From positions 248,001-312,000 of the forward strand of contig NZ_JAQQFV010000004.1 of the NCBI RefSeq assembly GCF_029675105.1: a DNA stretch of 64,000 nt, given 5' to 3'. Each line of letters starts with the position of its first letter. The stretch's first letter is position 1. Shown here in pieces: positions 1 to 9,058 of the stretch. A program made the translations under genes and the position numbers. This DNA comes from Nocardia anocheti. Its GTDB lineage: Bacteria > Actinomycetota > Actinomycetes > Mycobacteriales > Mycobacteriaceae. The notes beneath the pieces were generated by a model, which saw nothing but the letters and a program-made list of their open reading frames with translations, was not told the origin of the DNA and did no database searches.

Positions 1-57
1 ATCGAATTTGGGGCCAGGAATCGAAATCAGGCGATTCGGAGCAGGAATCCAAAGACA

Positions 58-693
58 ATGATACCGAAAACTACGTGGCCGATGCAGGCAGTCGCGTTGG
101 CCGGGGCGGCGCTGGCAGTGGCGGCATGCTCCACGGGCCAGGCCAACCACATCGCGCCGACAAACACCCCGACACCGACGACCTCGGTCACGACCCCGAC
201 CGAAACCACCTCGCGAGTTCCGGCGACACCGGCCTCGACGCCGCTGGCGGTTCCGACCGCACTTCCCGTCGAGGTCGGCCCGGTCGAAGACATCGATGTC
301 GATGCGGTCGCGGTCGCGGTGGCGCGGACCTGGTACGGGTGGGACACCACCCGCGATCTGTCTCCGCACGACGCCAAGCTGCGCGCGGCCCCGTTGCTCG
401 AACCCCGGCTCACACAGCTGCTGCGCGACTATCCGCCGATTTCGGGCCCGGGAGCGGACTGGCTCGACCTGACCGCGCGGTCAGCGGCACTGAGCGTGCC
501 CGCTGGCGGCGTGCGCCCAGGCGCGGAGGTCGGCGCGCCCGCCGACACCGCGAACTCCGCGACGCGACTACTCGAGGTCACCCAGAGGGTCAGCACTGCG
601 AACGGGCCCCTGCCGGAGCGTCACTTGGTGGTCGGGCTCGCGCTGGTCAAGGTCGGCGCCGGCTGGCGCGTGTCCCAGGTGGGCGCGCGATGA
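58..693 (+). CDS. Lipoprotein at the head of the transfer operon
   Basis: A 211-residue exported lipoprotein. Residues 1-24 form a lipoprotein signal peptide: a short basic start, a hydrophobic stretch rich in Ala/Leu/Val, and the lipobox VAAC with Cys24. A Thr/Pro-rich linker (about 28-75) follows, then a globular domain (about 80-211) with a Trp-Tyr-Gly-Trp segment. The ATG has an AGGA-type ribosome-binding site. Its stop overlaps the next start (ATGA), and the genes that follow encode a type IV secretion apparatus. The small outer domain behind a linker would suit an NTF2-like, VirB8/TcpC-type part of a conjugation channel, but this is inferred from context only. Bases 1-57 hold no recognisable gene; the operon may begin to the left of the window. 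Confidence 0.75.
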   Translation: MIPKTTWPMQAVALAGAALAVAACSTGQANHIAPTNTPTPTTSVTTPTETTSRVPATPASTPLAVPTALPVEVGPVEDIDVDAVAVAVARTWYGWDTTRDLSPHDAKLRAAPLLEPRLTQLLRDYPPISGPGADWLDLTARSAALSVPAGGVRPGAEVGAPADTANSATRLLEVTQRVSTANGPLPERHLVVGLALVKVGAGWRVSQVGAR

Positions 694-1232
694 GCACGCG
701 ACCGCGGCGCCCGGTGATCGGGGGCATCGCCGGTGGAGTCGGCACGACCACGGTGGCTCATCTGCTCGACGGCATCGATGTCGGTGTCGTCGAGGCCAAC
801 GGCACCCAGGCCGTCGACGTCCTGGTGACCCGCGCGACCGCCGTCGCAGTGAGTTGGGCCATCGCCACAGCCCAGCAGATGGCCGTGCGTCCGGTCCTGG
901 TCGTCGTCGCCGACTGCGACGGGCGCTGGCCCACGGTTGTCCAGCGCCGCCTGAAGATGGCCGCCACCAATCTGAACACCCCGGTGCTACGGCTCGGCTG
1001 GTTCTCACCGCTGGCCGTCAGTGACAACCCCTGGAACCTGCTGGCCACCGGCGTCTTCGACGCCGACCGCAAGACCTATCGGTGGGCCGAACCCGCCCGC
1101 AAGTTCCGCGACGAGCTGGTTCAGGCGGTGCATACCGCCATCGAGCGCGAAACACCAACCACCACAGCCACATCCGAGCTGGTCCCCATCAGCGAGGGCG
1201 AGCACGAGCGCTCCGTCCTGCGGGCGTCTTGA
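690..1232 (+). CDS. ParA/MinD-like protein with a lysine-less P-loop
   Basis: A 180-residue soluble protein. Residues 10-26 look like the start of a ParA/MinD-type ATPase (Gly-Gly-x-Ala-Gly-Gly-Val-Gly-Thr-Thr-Thr), but the P-loop lysine is replaced by Thr, giving GGVGTTT at 15-21. A second conserved-looking strand (VVVADCDG, about 71-78) sits where an aspartate-bearing strand would be expected. Nucleotide binding is therefore doubtful. The ATG overlaps the stop of the lipoprotein gene, so the two are probably translationally coupled. It may be an assembly or partner factor of the conjugation machine; there is no direct evidence for function. Confidence 0.7.
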   Translation: MSTRPRRPVIGGIAGGVGTTTVAHLLDGIDVGVVEANGTQAVDVLVTRATAVAVSWAIATAQQMAVRPVLVVVADCDGRWPTVVQRRLKMAATNLNTPVLRLGWFSPLAVSDNPWNLLATGVFDADRKTYRWAEPARKFRDELVQAVHTAIERETPTTTATSELVPISEGEHERSVLRAS

Positions 1233-1256
1233 CCGATCACGAAGAGGAATACCCCA

Positions 1257-1544
1257 ATGTCCACACTGCTCCTGACCGCCGACTGGCTGGCCCAGGTCCC
1301 CAACCCACCCGCCAAGGAGCTACCTGGCGAGCTGGGCACCCGCGTCGACGACACCCTCGGCTACGCCAAAACTCTCTGCTACGCACTGGCTTTCGCTGGA
1401 CTGCTCGCGGTAGCTGGAATGCTGTTCGTGGGCCTGCGCGGTCGTAGCGACACGGCGAAGAACGCGCTCGGGCACCTGCCGATGGTCATCCTCGGCATCG
1501 TCATCACCGGCGGCGCGGGCGGAATCATCGAGGCGTTTCAGTGA
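1257..1544 (+). CDS. Small two-TM membrane protein, pilin-like (paralogue 1)
   Basis: A 95-residue protein with two hydrophobic segments (about 41-60 and 76-92) separated by a short basic loop containing GLRGRSDTAKNALGHLP. The next gene carries the same arrangement (GVRGRSEQAKKALHSLP), so the two are paralogues. Size, two helices and position ahead of the channel genes resemble VirB2/TrbC-type pilin subunits; this is inference. An AAGAGGAA ribosome-binding site precedes the ATG, and the stop overlaps the next ATG. Confidence 0.75.
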   Translation: MSTLLLTADWLAQVPNPPAKELPGELGTRVDDTLGYAKTLCYALAFAGLLAVAGMLFVGLRGRSDTAKNALGHLPMVILGIVITGGAGGIIEAFQ

Positions 1545-1993
1545 AACGGGCGGTCTGGGCGCTCGCGCTGGCCGCGATCCTGACCACTGCCGGTGCCGGT
1601 GCCGGAGTCGTGCACGCTCAGCCGCCGACGACCACACCGACCCCGCCGACCAGCCAGCAGCTCAGTCCCCAGAGTCCGGGTGGCGGCGGCACCGGAGAGC
1701 AAATTCCCATCCGCGACCCCGCAACCGGCGGCGTGCAATGGGACAAGTTCGGCGGAGATCCCGCCGACGCTCCCGAGGACCTGGATTCCTTCATCGCCGA
1801 CTCGCTCGGCTGGATGCGCACCCTCGCGCTCGCCTGCGCGGTCGGCGGCGTCCTGATCACCGCCGCAGTGCTGATGGTGGGCGTCCGTGGTCGCTCCGAG
1901 CAAGCCAAGAAGGCCCTGCACTCGCTGCCGGTCGTGCTCGTCGCCACCGTGCTGTCCGGGTCGGCCTACACCGTCATCAACGTATTTCTGTGA
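1541..1993 (+). CDS. Exported two-TM membrane protein, pilin-like (paralogue 2)
   Basis: A 150-residue protein with an N-terminal signal peptide (about 1-26, ending near VVHA), a Pro/Thr/Gln-rich linker (27-60) and a C-terminal pair of transmembrane helices around the basic motif GVRGRSEQAKKALHSLP. The C-terminal half is homologous to the whole of the preceding gene product, so the pair arose by duplication. A pilin-like or membrane-scaffold role in conjugation is inferred. ATGA overlap with the gene upstream indicates coupled translation. Confidence 0.75.
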   Translation: MKRAVWALALAAILTTAGAGAGVVHAQPPTTTPTPPTSQQLSPQSPGGGGTGEQIPIRDPATGGVQWDKFGGDPADAPEDLDSFIADSLGWMRTLALACAVGGVLITAAVLMVGVRGRSEQAKKALHSLPVVLVATVLSGSAYTVINVFL

Positions 1994-2009
1994 AAGAGAT
2001 TGAACACCA

Positions 2010-2762
2010 ATGTCATTGACTACCTCCGAGTTCCGCGACACCGCTGATCTGGCGAAAGCGCGCCGCGCGTATCTGATCGGGTCGGTCAGCGCGGCGGCAC
2101 TGGCCGTTGTCGGCGCGCTCGCCCTTGTCGGCATGGGCTTCCACGGCGAGACCGATGCCCCAGGCGACGCACTCGCAACAGCCTCGACGACGGTGGTGAC
2201 GAGCGCTGCGAAGGGTTCGCTGGTCCCCCAGATCCCGCTCGCCCGCTCCCCAGCCGACCCGGACTGGCTGACCGCCGCGCCCCAGGGCCTGTCTTGGCAG
2301 CGCGTCGACGGCGTTCCCCTGCCGTTCACGTCCTCGGATGGGCCCTCCCGCATCGACGGGGCGGTCGCGGGCGGTTACGCCCGCACCCCGCAAGGCGCGA
2401 CCGTCGCGGCGCTGCAGATCGGCATGCGACTTCTCTACTCCCCCGATTTCGCCCGCGTCCTCGACATCCAGACCGCGATCTCGCCCGCCGACCGTCACCA
2501 GATCCTCACCGCCCGCGACAGCCAGCCTCGGCTGGACCCATCCGCCGTGCAGGCCGCCACCGTGCAGCCCGCCGGATTCAAGATCGGCGCCTACACCAGC
2601 GACGCCGCAACGATCTATTACGCCTACCCCCGCGCCTCCGGCTCCTACCGGATCACCCGTCAAGCGGTGGTGTGGCGCGAGGGCGACTGGCGCTACAGCA
2701 GCGAGCTGAGCGCCCCAGCGCTGCCAGACACGGCAGACCTGACCGGATTCACCCCGCTGTAG
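2010..2762 (+). CDS. Membrane-anchored transfer protein (paralogue A)
   Basis: A 250-residue protein with a cytoplasmic N-terminus, one transmembrane helix (about 22-46), a linker and a C-terminal extracytoplasmic domain. The domain contains VDGVPLPF, GGYARTPQGATVAALQIGMRL and TDLTGFTPL. All three blocks recur in the next gene product, showing the two are paralogues. One-helix anchors with an outer globular domain are typical of VirB8/TcpC-like channel components, so a structural role in the conjugative pore is the best guess; no catalytic motif is visible. Confidence 0.75.
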   Translation: MSLTTSEFRDTADLAKARRAYLIGSVSAAALAVVGALALVGMGFHGETDAPGDALATASTTVVTSAAKGSLVPQIPLARSPADPDWLTAAPQGLSWQRVDGVPLPFTSSDGPSRIDGAVAGGYARTPQGATVAALQIGMRLLYSPDFARVLDIQTAISPADRHQILTARDSQPRLDPSAVQAATVQPAGFKIGAYTSDAATIYYAYPRASGSYRITRQAVVWREGDWRYSSELSAPALPDTADLTGFTPL

Positions 2763-2776
2763 CAAGGAAGACCTTG

Positions 2777-3466
2777 ATGTCCACCACCCGAGAATTCGCC
2801 GAACACCCCGTACCCCGCGGCCCACGCCCGCTGCGGCGGTGGGTGCCGGTAGCCGTCATCGCCGTACTGGTCGCAATCGCCGGAATCATCGCGGTCGCAG
2901 TGATCCGAGATCAACCACGCGATGTCGCGACACCGTCGGCACCTGACGCACCCACCACCACGACACCGCCGCGCGAGCTGCAATGGAAATTGATCAACGG
3001 CGTCCGCCTGCCCTTCGGTGAAGACGGGCCCACCCAGGTCGATGGTCCGCGCGCCCGCGGCTACACCCACACCCCCCAAGGCGCACTTGTCGCCGCGTGG
3101 CAGATCGCCACACGGGTGCTGACCGACGCCCGCTACGAGCGGTTACTCGGTACCCAGGTGCGCGCCGACCTCGGCCAGCAACAGCAAGTACGCAACGCGG
3201 TCACCCTGACCCGCAATCTGTCCGCCGAAGAGTTCGAAGCGGCCTTTCGTCAGCCGGTCGCCTTCCAATTCGTCACCTACACACCGATGTTCGCACGGAT
3301 GTATTTCGCGGTCCCGTCTGACAAGGGCGGCTACGACTTCGTACCCCGCGCCGCGCTGTGGGACGGCACCGACTGGGTCTACCAAGTCGATTCCGGCCTC
3401 CCCGAACTACCGAACTCCACGGGCCTGACCGGGTTCACGACGTTCCAGGACAGGGCAGGGCGATGA
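2777..3466 (+). CDS. Membrane-anchored transfer protein (paralogue B)
   Basis: A 229-residue protein with a basic N-terminus, one transmembrane helix (about 21-45), a Thr/Pro linker and an outer domain containing INGVRLPF, RGYTHTPQGALVAAWQIATR and STGLTGFTTF. The same blocks occur in the preceding protein. The chosen ATG follows AGCAAGGAAGACCTTG, a good ribosome-binding site; reading further upstream in this frame would run through the preceding gene. It overlaps the next gene by ATGA. Likely a structural component of the conjugation channel by analogy with single-helix VirB8-like proteins (inference). Confidence 0.75.
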   Translation: MSTTREFAEHPVPRGPRPLRRWVPVAVIAVLVAIAGIIAVAVIRDQPRDVATPSAPDAPTTTTPPRELQWKLINGVRLPFGEDGPTQVDGPRARGYTHTPQGALVAAWQIATRVLTDARYERLLGTQVRADLGQQQQVRNAVTLTRNLSAEEFEAAFRQPVAFQFVTYTPMFARMYFAVPSDKGGYDFVPRAALWDGTDWVYQVDSGLPELPNSTGLTGFTTFQDRAGR

Positions 3467-5118
3467 GCACCACATCCTGGTCGACTCTGCGGCCCATCGC
3501 GCTCGTGGGCATGCTGCTGGCGCTGCTGGTGGGCCCGATGGCGCTGGCCGCGGCCGAACCCGCCATGCCGCAGAAACTCTCCGAGCTCAGCGCCGAGCAG
3601 AAGAGCTGGCGCGACACCGACGGCGTGATCTGGTGCTCGCAGCATCCCCAGTTCCCCGGGTGCGAGGACAAACCCGACACCGGCTATCTCTACCCGAACG
3701 ACGACACCGCGTTCCGGGCTCAAATCAACAATGGCGCAACACAAACCACGATCGACCTGCACCCGGGCAGGGTCGCCGACAACACGATCGGCAAGGCGGT
3801 GGACTCGGCCTTCGGCAAGGCCGCCGAATCCATCGGACGCTTCAGCGGTGACCTGCTGGTCGAGTCGATGACCTGGTGGATCGGCACCGACTCGATCAGT
3901 CTGTCCTACGCGGGCGTGATGGCGGACAAGGCACCGGTCCAGAAGGTCGTGTTCTTCATCATGATGGCCGGAATCCTCAGCGGCGCCATGGTGATGATGG
4001 TGACCCGTCGCACCGAGCCGGGCGCGCAGATCCTGCTCGGCGGAGTGAAATACATCGTCATCTCCTCGATGGCGCTGATCGTGCTCTCCGGCGCGATCCA
4101 CGCCGGGGACGACTTCGCCCACCAGATGATCGACACCGACGCCAACCAGTTCGGCCAGCGCGTCCAAGTCATGCTGGGCACCTCCACCATCGGCAATCCG
4201 GGCGGTGTTCTGCTGCTGGGCATCGTCGCGTTCCTGCTCGGCGCGATCCAGTGGGTGATGGGCTTCATCCGCCAGGCCGGGATCGTTGTGTTGTACAACC
4301 TGATTCTCTTCGCGGCGGCTGGACAGCTCACCACGTGGGGGCGGCAGTGGTTCCCCCGCATCGCCGCGACCTGCGTGGCGCTGATCCTCTACAAGCCGAT
4401 GGCCGCCTACATCTACTCCTTGGGCTTCGCGCTCATCGGCGAAGAACAATCCCTGACCACGTTGGTCACAGGCCTGATGGTGGTCGCGCTCGCGGTGATC
4501 GCCCTGCCCGCGCTGCTGAAGTTCTTCGACTTCATGGGCATGAGCGTCAGCGGTGGCTCCGGCGCGCTCGGCCTCGCGGTCGGTGGTCTGGCAGGCGGGG
4601 CGCTCGGTGCTGCTGCGGCGATGGGCACCAATGGTTCAGGATCTTCCACTGGCGCAGGCGGATACGCCAGCTTCATGTCCGCGACCGGCCCCGGTGGAGG
4701 CGAGACCGACCCGTCACCGGGCAATGGAGGCACGGCCGCGCTGCCTTCCGGTGATGGACAGGCTCAGTTGGAGTCCGGGTCCTCGCCGAAAGCTCTCGGC
4801 ACCGGCAGCTCCGGGCTCGAACTCGAAGCCGGACCCGGCTCGCAGCCCGAGAATCCCGACGCCTCCGGCACACCACCCGTCACACCCAGCGACAGCGCCG
4901 GCACTGGCATCGACCTCGCCGGTGCCACCGAGGCGGGCGGTCCCGCGGCAGCCGGCGGCGGATCGGCCGCGGCCACCGGCGCGGCGGGCGCGGCGGCCAC
5001 CGGCGGGGTCTCCATGGCGGTCCAAGCAGGGCTGTCGGCGGCGAGTTCGGCCGCCGAAGCCGCCAACGACATCGGCTCGGAGATGACCGGTGACGACCTC
5101 GGACCACGGCGGCCATGA
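3463..5118 (+). CDS. TrbL/VirB6-like polytopic channel protein
   Basis: A 551-residue integral membrane protein. It has a signal peptide (about 1-29), an outer segment with two cysteines (WCSQHPQFPGCED), and at least five hydrophobic helices between about 160 and 385. It ends in a long low-complexity Gly/Ala/Ser/Pro tail (about 390-551). The order exported N-terminus, helix cluster, disordered tail matches TrbL/VirB6-type polytopic proteins that form the inner-membrane channel of type IV secretion systems. The start overlaps the previous stop (ATGA). A 73-nt gap separates it from the next gene. Family assignment rests on topology and context rather than on a catalytic motif. Confidence 0.7.
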   Translation: MSTTSWSTLRPIALVGMLLALLVGPMALAAAEPAMPQKLSELSAEQKSWRDTDGVIWCSQHPQFPGCEDKPDTGYLYPNDDTAFRAQINNGATQTTIDLHPGRVADNTIGKAVDSAFGKAAESIGRFSGDLLVESMTWWIGTDSISLSYAGVMADKAPVQKVVFFIMMAGILSGAMVMMVTRRTEPGAQILLGGVKYIVISSMALIVLSGAIHAGDDFAHQMIDTDANQFGQRVQVMLGTSTIGNPGGVLLLGIVAFLLGAIQWVMGFIRQAGIVVLYNLILFAAAGQLTTWGRQWFPRIAATCVALILYKPMAAYIYSLGFALIGEEQSLTTLVTGLMVVALAVIALPALLKFFDFMGMSVSGGSGALGLAVGGLAGGALGAAAAMGTNGSGSSTGAGGYASFMSATGPGGGETDPSPGNGGTAALPSGDGQAQLESGSSPKALGTGSSGLELEAGPGSQPENPDASGTPPVTPSDSAGTGIDLAGATEAGGPAAAGGGSAAATGAAGAAATGGVSMAVQAGLSAASSAAEAANDIGSEMTGDDLGPRRP

Positions 5119-5191
5119 GCGCCCGTACATCTCTCTCTATCAGGACACATCAGCACACCGCACACCAGGCGGCACACGGTAAGGACACGCG

Positions 5192-6688
5192 ATGAACGAC
5201 ACACCCGGATACGGCGGATTCCGAGAGGTCAAGGGCTTCGGCCTGGGCCGCCTCGGCACCAGCGGCACAGCCATCATCGGGGCCACCGTCGTGGGCCTGG
5301 CCTTCACCACCTTCATCGACCTGATGCTGGCCTTCCTCGGGCTGTTCATCGCCATCCCCGTGCTGGCCCTGACCATCGTCCCGCTGGGCGACTCGCAACG
5401 AACCGTCGTCGAACACCTGACCTGGAACATCCGGGCGTGGTGGGGCAACCAGCACAACAGCGACGCCTACGCCGCCGACGTGCTCGAAGAAGCCCCGCGC
5501 GGGGAGAACCTGCCCGGCGTGCTGGCCCCGCTGATGCCGTTGACCGTCGAGGACGGACGCGGCGGCACGCAATGCCTGATCTGGAACCGGCGCACCGGCA
5601 TCCTGTCGGCGGTGCTGAAGGTCTCCCCGGTCGGCATCACCCTTGCCGACAGCGCCGACACCAATGCCTGGGTGCGCAATTACGGCAGCTGGCTGGCCGA
5701 TCTCGGGTTCACGCCGATCATCTCCTCGGTCGTGTTCACCTGCGAATCCAGCCCGACCGGCGGTGTCGACCAGCGTGCCTACACCTTGGGCCGCATGGAG
5801 CGCGACGGCAAGAACGCACCCGCGCTCGCCAAGACGATCATGAAAAAGGCTGTCGAGCAGTCACGTTCGACCACCGCCGACATTCAGATGCGGGTCACGG
5901 TGAACTTCGATCTGTCCAAGGCATCGCCGCAACCCGCCACCCTGTCCGAGGGCGCGGCGGAAGTGGTGCGGTGGCTGCCCCGCATCGAATCCGCACTCGC
6001 GGCAGCCGGAGCGACCGTGACCGACCGCGCGTCCACCGCATCGGTGATCCGCAACATCCGCGCCGCGGTCGACCCCGCCGTACGGATCTCGACCTCCGAC
6101 ACCGCCGACAACGACGACGAACTACTGACGTGGGCCGACGCGGGCGCTCTGCGCACCGAAAGCACCAAGGAGGTCTACTACCACGACTCCGGCTATTCAG
6201 TCACCTGGGTGTTCAAGAAGCCACCCAACAGCGTTGTGCGCCAAGACATCTTACTCAAACTGGTCAGTCCAGGACGGTACTACCGACGGTTCTCGCTGGT
6301 CTACCGACCCTACAGCGCCGCCGCCGCGGCAGACATCGTCGAGCGCGAGATCCAGGGCGGCAAACTCCGCCAGGTCTGGAACACCAAGACCAAGAAGGAC
6401 GAGACCCAGCGCGAATACGACGATCGAGTGCGCGCTCGTAGAGCCGCGCAGGAGGAGTCGATGGGCGCGGGCCTCGGCCGCTTCACGATGTACGTCACGA
6501 CCACGGTGCGCAGCGAGGAAACCCTGGCGGCCGCCTGCGCCGATGTCGAGGACCGCATCAGCGGCACCAAACTGCGATTCCGTCGCGCGCGCGGCGCACA
6601 GGCCGCCGCGTTCGCGTCCTCCCTCGGCTACGGCATCGAACCGACCTCCGGACTCTCACGCAGCGCCGCACAGAGGTGGTTGGCATGA
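5192..6688 (+). CDS. SCO6880-family conjugation protein
   Basis: A 498-residue protein with two hydrophobic segments near the N-terminus (about 25-65) followed by a long soluble region. The N-terminal pair followed by a domain resembling the N-terminal part of VirB4 is the arrangement of the actinobacterial SCO6880 family, found beside VirB4-like and coupling ATPases. No Walker motif is present. The partner ATPase follows directly with an ATGA overlap, so PrgI/VirB3-like and VirB4 N-terminal functions may be encoded separately from the motor (inference). AAGGA precedes the ATG. Confidence 0.75.
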   Translation: MNDTPGYGGFREVKGFGLGRLGTSGTAIIGATVVGLAFTTFIDLMLAFLGLFIAIPVLALTIVPLGDSQRTVVEHLTWNIRAWWGNQHNSDAYAADVLEEAPRGENLPGVLAPLMPLTVEDGRGGTQCLIWNRRTGILSAVLKVSPVGITLADSADTNAWVRNYGSWLADLGFTPIISSVVFTCESSPTGGVDQRAYTLGRMERDGKNAPALAKTIMKKAVEQSRSTTADIQMRVTVNFDLSKASPQPATLSEGAAEVVRWLPRIESALAAAGATVTDRASTASVIRNIRAAVDPAVRISTSDTADNDDELLTWADAGALRTESTKEVYYHDSGYSVTWVFKKPPNSVVRQDILLKLVSPGRYYRRFSLVYRPYSAAAAADIVEREIQGGKLRQVWNTKTKKDETQREYDDRVRARRAAQEESMGAGLGRFTMYVTTTVRSEETLAAACADVEDRISGTKLRFRRARGAQAAAFASSLGYGIEPTSGLSRSAAQRWLA

Positions 6689-8295
6689 CCGAAACCGCAC
6701 AGCTGCATCAGGCAGCGGCCAGCGCCGGTGTGGCCGAACGCTGGCTGGCGAAACTGGGAGTGATCCCGGCCTACCGCAAACAGGAATCCTGTGATCCTGA
6801 CGAACCCGGTCGGGAACCGTTCAACCCGTTCGCGCCCTTCGCGTCCCTGCCTCCGATTCCCGATGCGCGCGGCGAGAACCGGCCCTTCGGTGGGTACGCC
6901 CACAACGTCGACGCGGGACGCCTGTTCGCGGGTACCACCACTCAGATCCAAGGTCTGTTTCCGTTCGCCGCCGCCTCCGGTGCCAGGGTGCGTGGCGTCC
7001 CGTTCGGCCGCCACCTCCACACCGCCGAACCGATCGGGCTCGATCCCTCGCAGTGGCTGGTGGACGGCCTGGTCACCAACACCGGCTTGTGGGTCCAAGG
7101 ACAGCCCGGCATCGGGAAGTCCACCGCGATCAAGCGGTTGATGGTCGGACTCGTCGCGTTCGGGTTCGCGGCGGTGATCCCCGGTGACATCAAAGACGAG
7201 TACACCCCGATCGTGGAAGCGTTGGACGGCAAGGTGTTCCGCATCGGGCGGGGCCTGCACAGCCTCAATCCCCTCGACCTCGGGCCCCTGCGCGGCGCGA
7301 TCGACGCCGCGGTCGGCACCCAGCGCGACCAGCTGGTCTCCCAAGCCCGCGGTAGGCGACTGGACCTGCTGGAGTCGCTGATCACCATCGTCGGCGGGCA
7401 GGACCTCACCGCCACCGAACGGCTGCTGCTGGCCATGACCGTCGACCAGGCCGATGCCGCCAACCATCGCCACGGTCGGCCCGACCCGACGATCCCCGAG
7501 CTGGTGCAGATCCTCGACTCCGCCAGCGAACCGCTGCTGCGCGTCGTGGCCGCCCGCGACGAACACGAATATCGGCGCGAGGTCCGCGAGCTGCGCAACA
7601 CCCTGGTCCTGTTGTGCGAGGGCCCGATCAAGGGCATGTTCGACCGACCGTCCAGCTTCGCCCTCGACGCCGACCTACCAGCGATCTCGCTGTCGCTGGG
7701 AGCTGTGGAGGACGACGGCGACGACGTGGTGGCCGCCGCGATGATGTGCTCGTGGGCGTGGTCGGCGGGCCTGATCGAGGGCAAACAGGCGGCTGGGCAA
7801 CGACGCAACGTTTTCCAACCTCAAGACGAGCTGTGGCGGGCACTGCGCGCGGCTCCCGGTCTGGTCGAGAAGTCCGACCGGATGACCCGACTCAACCGCA
7901 AACGCGGGGTGGTCTCGGCCCAATCGACCCACACCATCACCGACCTCGAGGCGCTACCTACCGCAGCCGACCGTGCCAAGGCGAAGGGCATGATCGCCCG
8001 CAACGACATCAAGGTCATCGGCGGCCTCGACCACGCCGAAATGGCACGGCTACAAGAAATTTCACCGTTCACCTCCGGCGAGAAGGACCTGGTCACACGC
8101 TGGTCCGCACCACCGACGTGGGTGCCCGGTCAGCGCCATCCCGGCCGAGGCAAGTACCTCATCAAGTCCGGCTCGCGCATGGGGTTGCCGGTGAATGTGG
8201 ACCTGACGCCGGAAGAACTCGACCTTTTCAACACAGATGGTGCGTTCGCCGGACTCGACGGGACCCTCTCTGGACGGTGTAGCCGTGCAGCATGA
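6685..8295 (+). CDS. VirB4-like conjugation ATPase
   Basis: A 536-residue cytoplasmic ATPase. Walker A is QPGIGKST at about residue 138, followed by GDIKDEYTPIVEAL. A DELW motif near residue 380 matches the acidic Walker B region of VirB4-type motors. VirB4 ATPases power substrate movement and pilus assembly at the inner face of type IV secretion channels. The protein is shorter than full VirB4 proteins (often about 800 residues), which fits the N-terminal part being encoded by the preceding gene. The start overlaps the upstream stop (ATGA). Confidence 0.85.
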   Translation: MTETAQLHQAAASAGVAERWLAKLGVIPAYRKQESCDPDEPGREPFNPFAPFASLPPIPDARGENRPFGGYAHNVDAGRLFAGTTTQIQGLFPFAAASGARVRGVPFGRHLHTAEPIGLDPSQWLVDGLVTNTGLWVQGQPGIGKSTAIKRLMVGLVAFGFAAVIPGDIKDEYTPIVEALDGKVFRIGRGLHSLNPLDLGPLRGAIDAAVGTQRDQLVSQARGRRLDLLESLITIVGGQDLTATERLLLAMTVDQADAANHRHGRPDPTIPELVQILDSASEPLLRVVAARDEHEYRREVRELRNTLVLLCEGPIKGMFDRPSSFALDADLPAISLSLGAVEDDGDDVVAAAMMCSWAWSAGLIEGKQAAGQRRNVFQPQDELWRALRAAPGLVEKSDRMTRLNRKRGVVSAQSTHTITDLEALPTAADRAKAKGMIARNDIKVIGGLDHAEMARLQEISPFTSGEKDLVTRWSAPPTWVPGQRHPGRGKYLIKSGSRMGLPVNVDLTPEELDLFNTDGAFAGLDGTLSGRCSRAA

Positions 8296-8320
8296 GCGAC
8301 CGACTCGGGAAAGGATCGTG

Positions 8321-9058
8321 ATGCGGGAAGCCATCTCCGCACCGGGCCGGAACGACAATCCCGACTCCACACCCACCGCCATGATCGTCAGGGTCACCGA
8401 CCATGTGGCGACACTGCCGCGCCGGTGGTGGGGGCGCGCTCTGGTGTGGAACCCCGAAATGCGCGGCCCGGCAACAACCTTTCGGTGGGACCTGCTGTCG
8501 GCCATCACCGACGCCACCGACGCCGACCGGATCGCCGAAGCTCTGTTCTCCGTGATCCGAGACGAAGGCGCGCTGTACTTCGTACCCGAGGCATCGCTAC
8601 TCACCGCGAACCTGCTGCTGGCGGCCGCACGCGGAAGGCGAACCCTCACCGACGTTCTCGACTGGATACACACCGGCGACCTGGACGAACCCTATCGCCT
8701 GCTGGACGTAGCCGGGGAGGACGACCCCACTGCGGATCTGGATACCTTCGGCGAGGCACCGGCCGGAGAGCGGGCAGCGATCTGGGCGGTGGTCCGCCAA
8801 GCCATGCTACCGCTGGACTACGGCCCGATCCTGGCCGCGTTGAGCCCGCACGCCGACACGGGATCGACCATCGACCATCTGCCGGTCCTCGGATCGCGTG
8901 CGCTCACCGCCCACCGGGAGATCTTCGTCGTCGAAGTGCCCGGCACGCGCGGCGCGGGCGTTGCCGCCGCACTGCGGGCCGAGCTGCTGCTGGCAGCCCA
9001 GGACGCGGGCGTATCGACGCAGGTCGTGAACATCGGGGCCCTGCGAAGGGGTGCGTGA
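8321..9058 (+). CDS. Motor-less paralogue of the coupling protein
   Basis: A 245-residue protein that aligns with the middle of the next gene product. FRWDLLSAITDATDADRIAE matches WWWNILSSITTLREAKMIAE, and LTDVLDWIHTGDLDEPYRLL matches MRDVLDWIDTYSDKPIDILH. It has neither the transmembrane helices nor the Walker A and B motifs of a coupling protein, so it corresponds to the segment holding the all-alpha substrate-recognition domain without the motor. The chosen ATG follows GGGAAAGGATCGTG; an upstream in-frame extension would overlap the previous gene and lacks a better ribosome-binding site. The stop overlaps the next ATG. It may act as an adaptor for substrate choice (inference). Confidence 0.8.
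   Translation: MREAISAPGRNDNPDSTPTAMIVRVTDHVATLPRRWWGRALVWNPEMRGPATTFRWDLLSAITDATDADRIAEALFSVIRDEGALYFVPEASLLTANLLLAAARGRRTLTDVLDWIHTGDLDEPYRLLDVAGEDDPTADLDTFGEAPAGERAAIWAVVRQAMLPLDYGPILAALSPHADTGSTIDHLPVLGSRALTAHREIFVVEVPGTRGAGVAAALRAELLLAAQDAGVSTQVVNIGALRRGA

Noticed and set aside
75..689. A frame overlapping the first lipoprotein gene and continuing into the P-loop-like gene
   Set aside because: Arg/Gly/Asp-rich out-of-frame composition; the lipoprotein frame has a proper signal peptide and linker.
8425..9057. Upstream extension of the coupling-protein frame
   Set aside because: It overlaps the motor-less paralogue in another frame and is Arg-rich without structure. ATG at 9058 overlaps the stop and starts a transmembrane helix.
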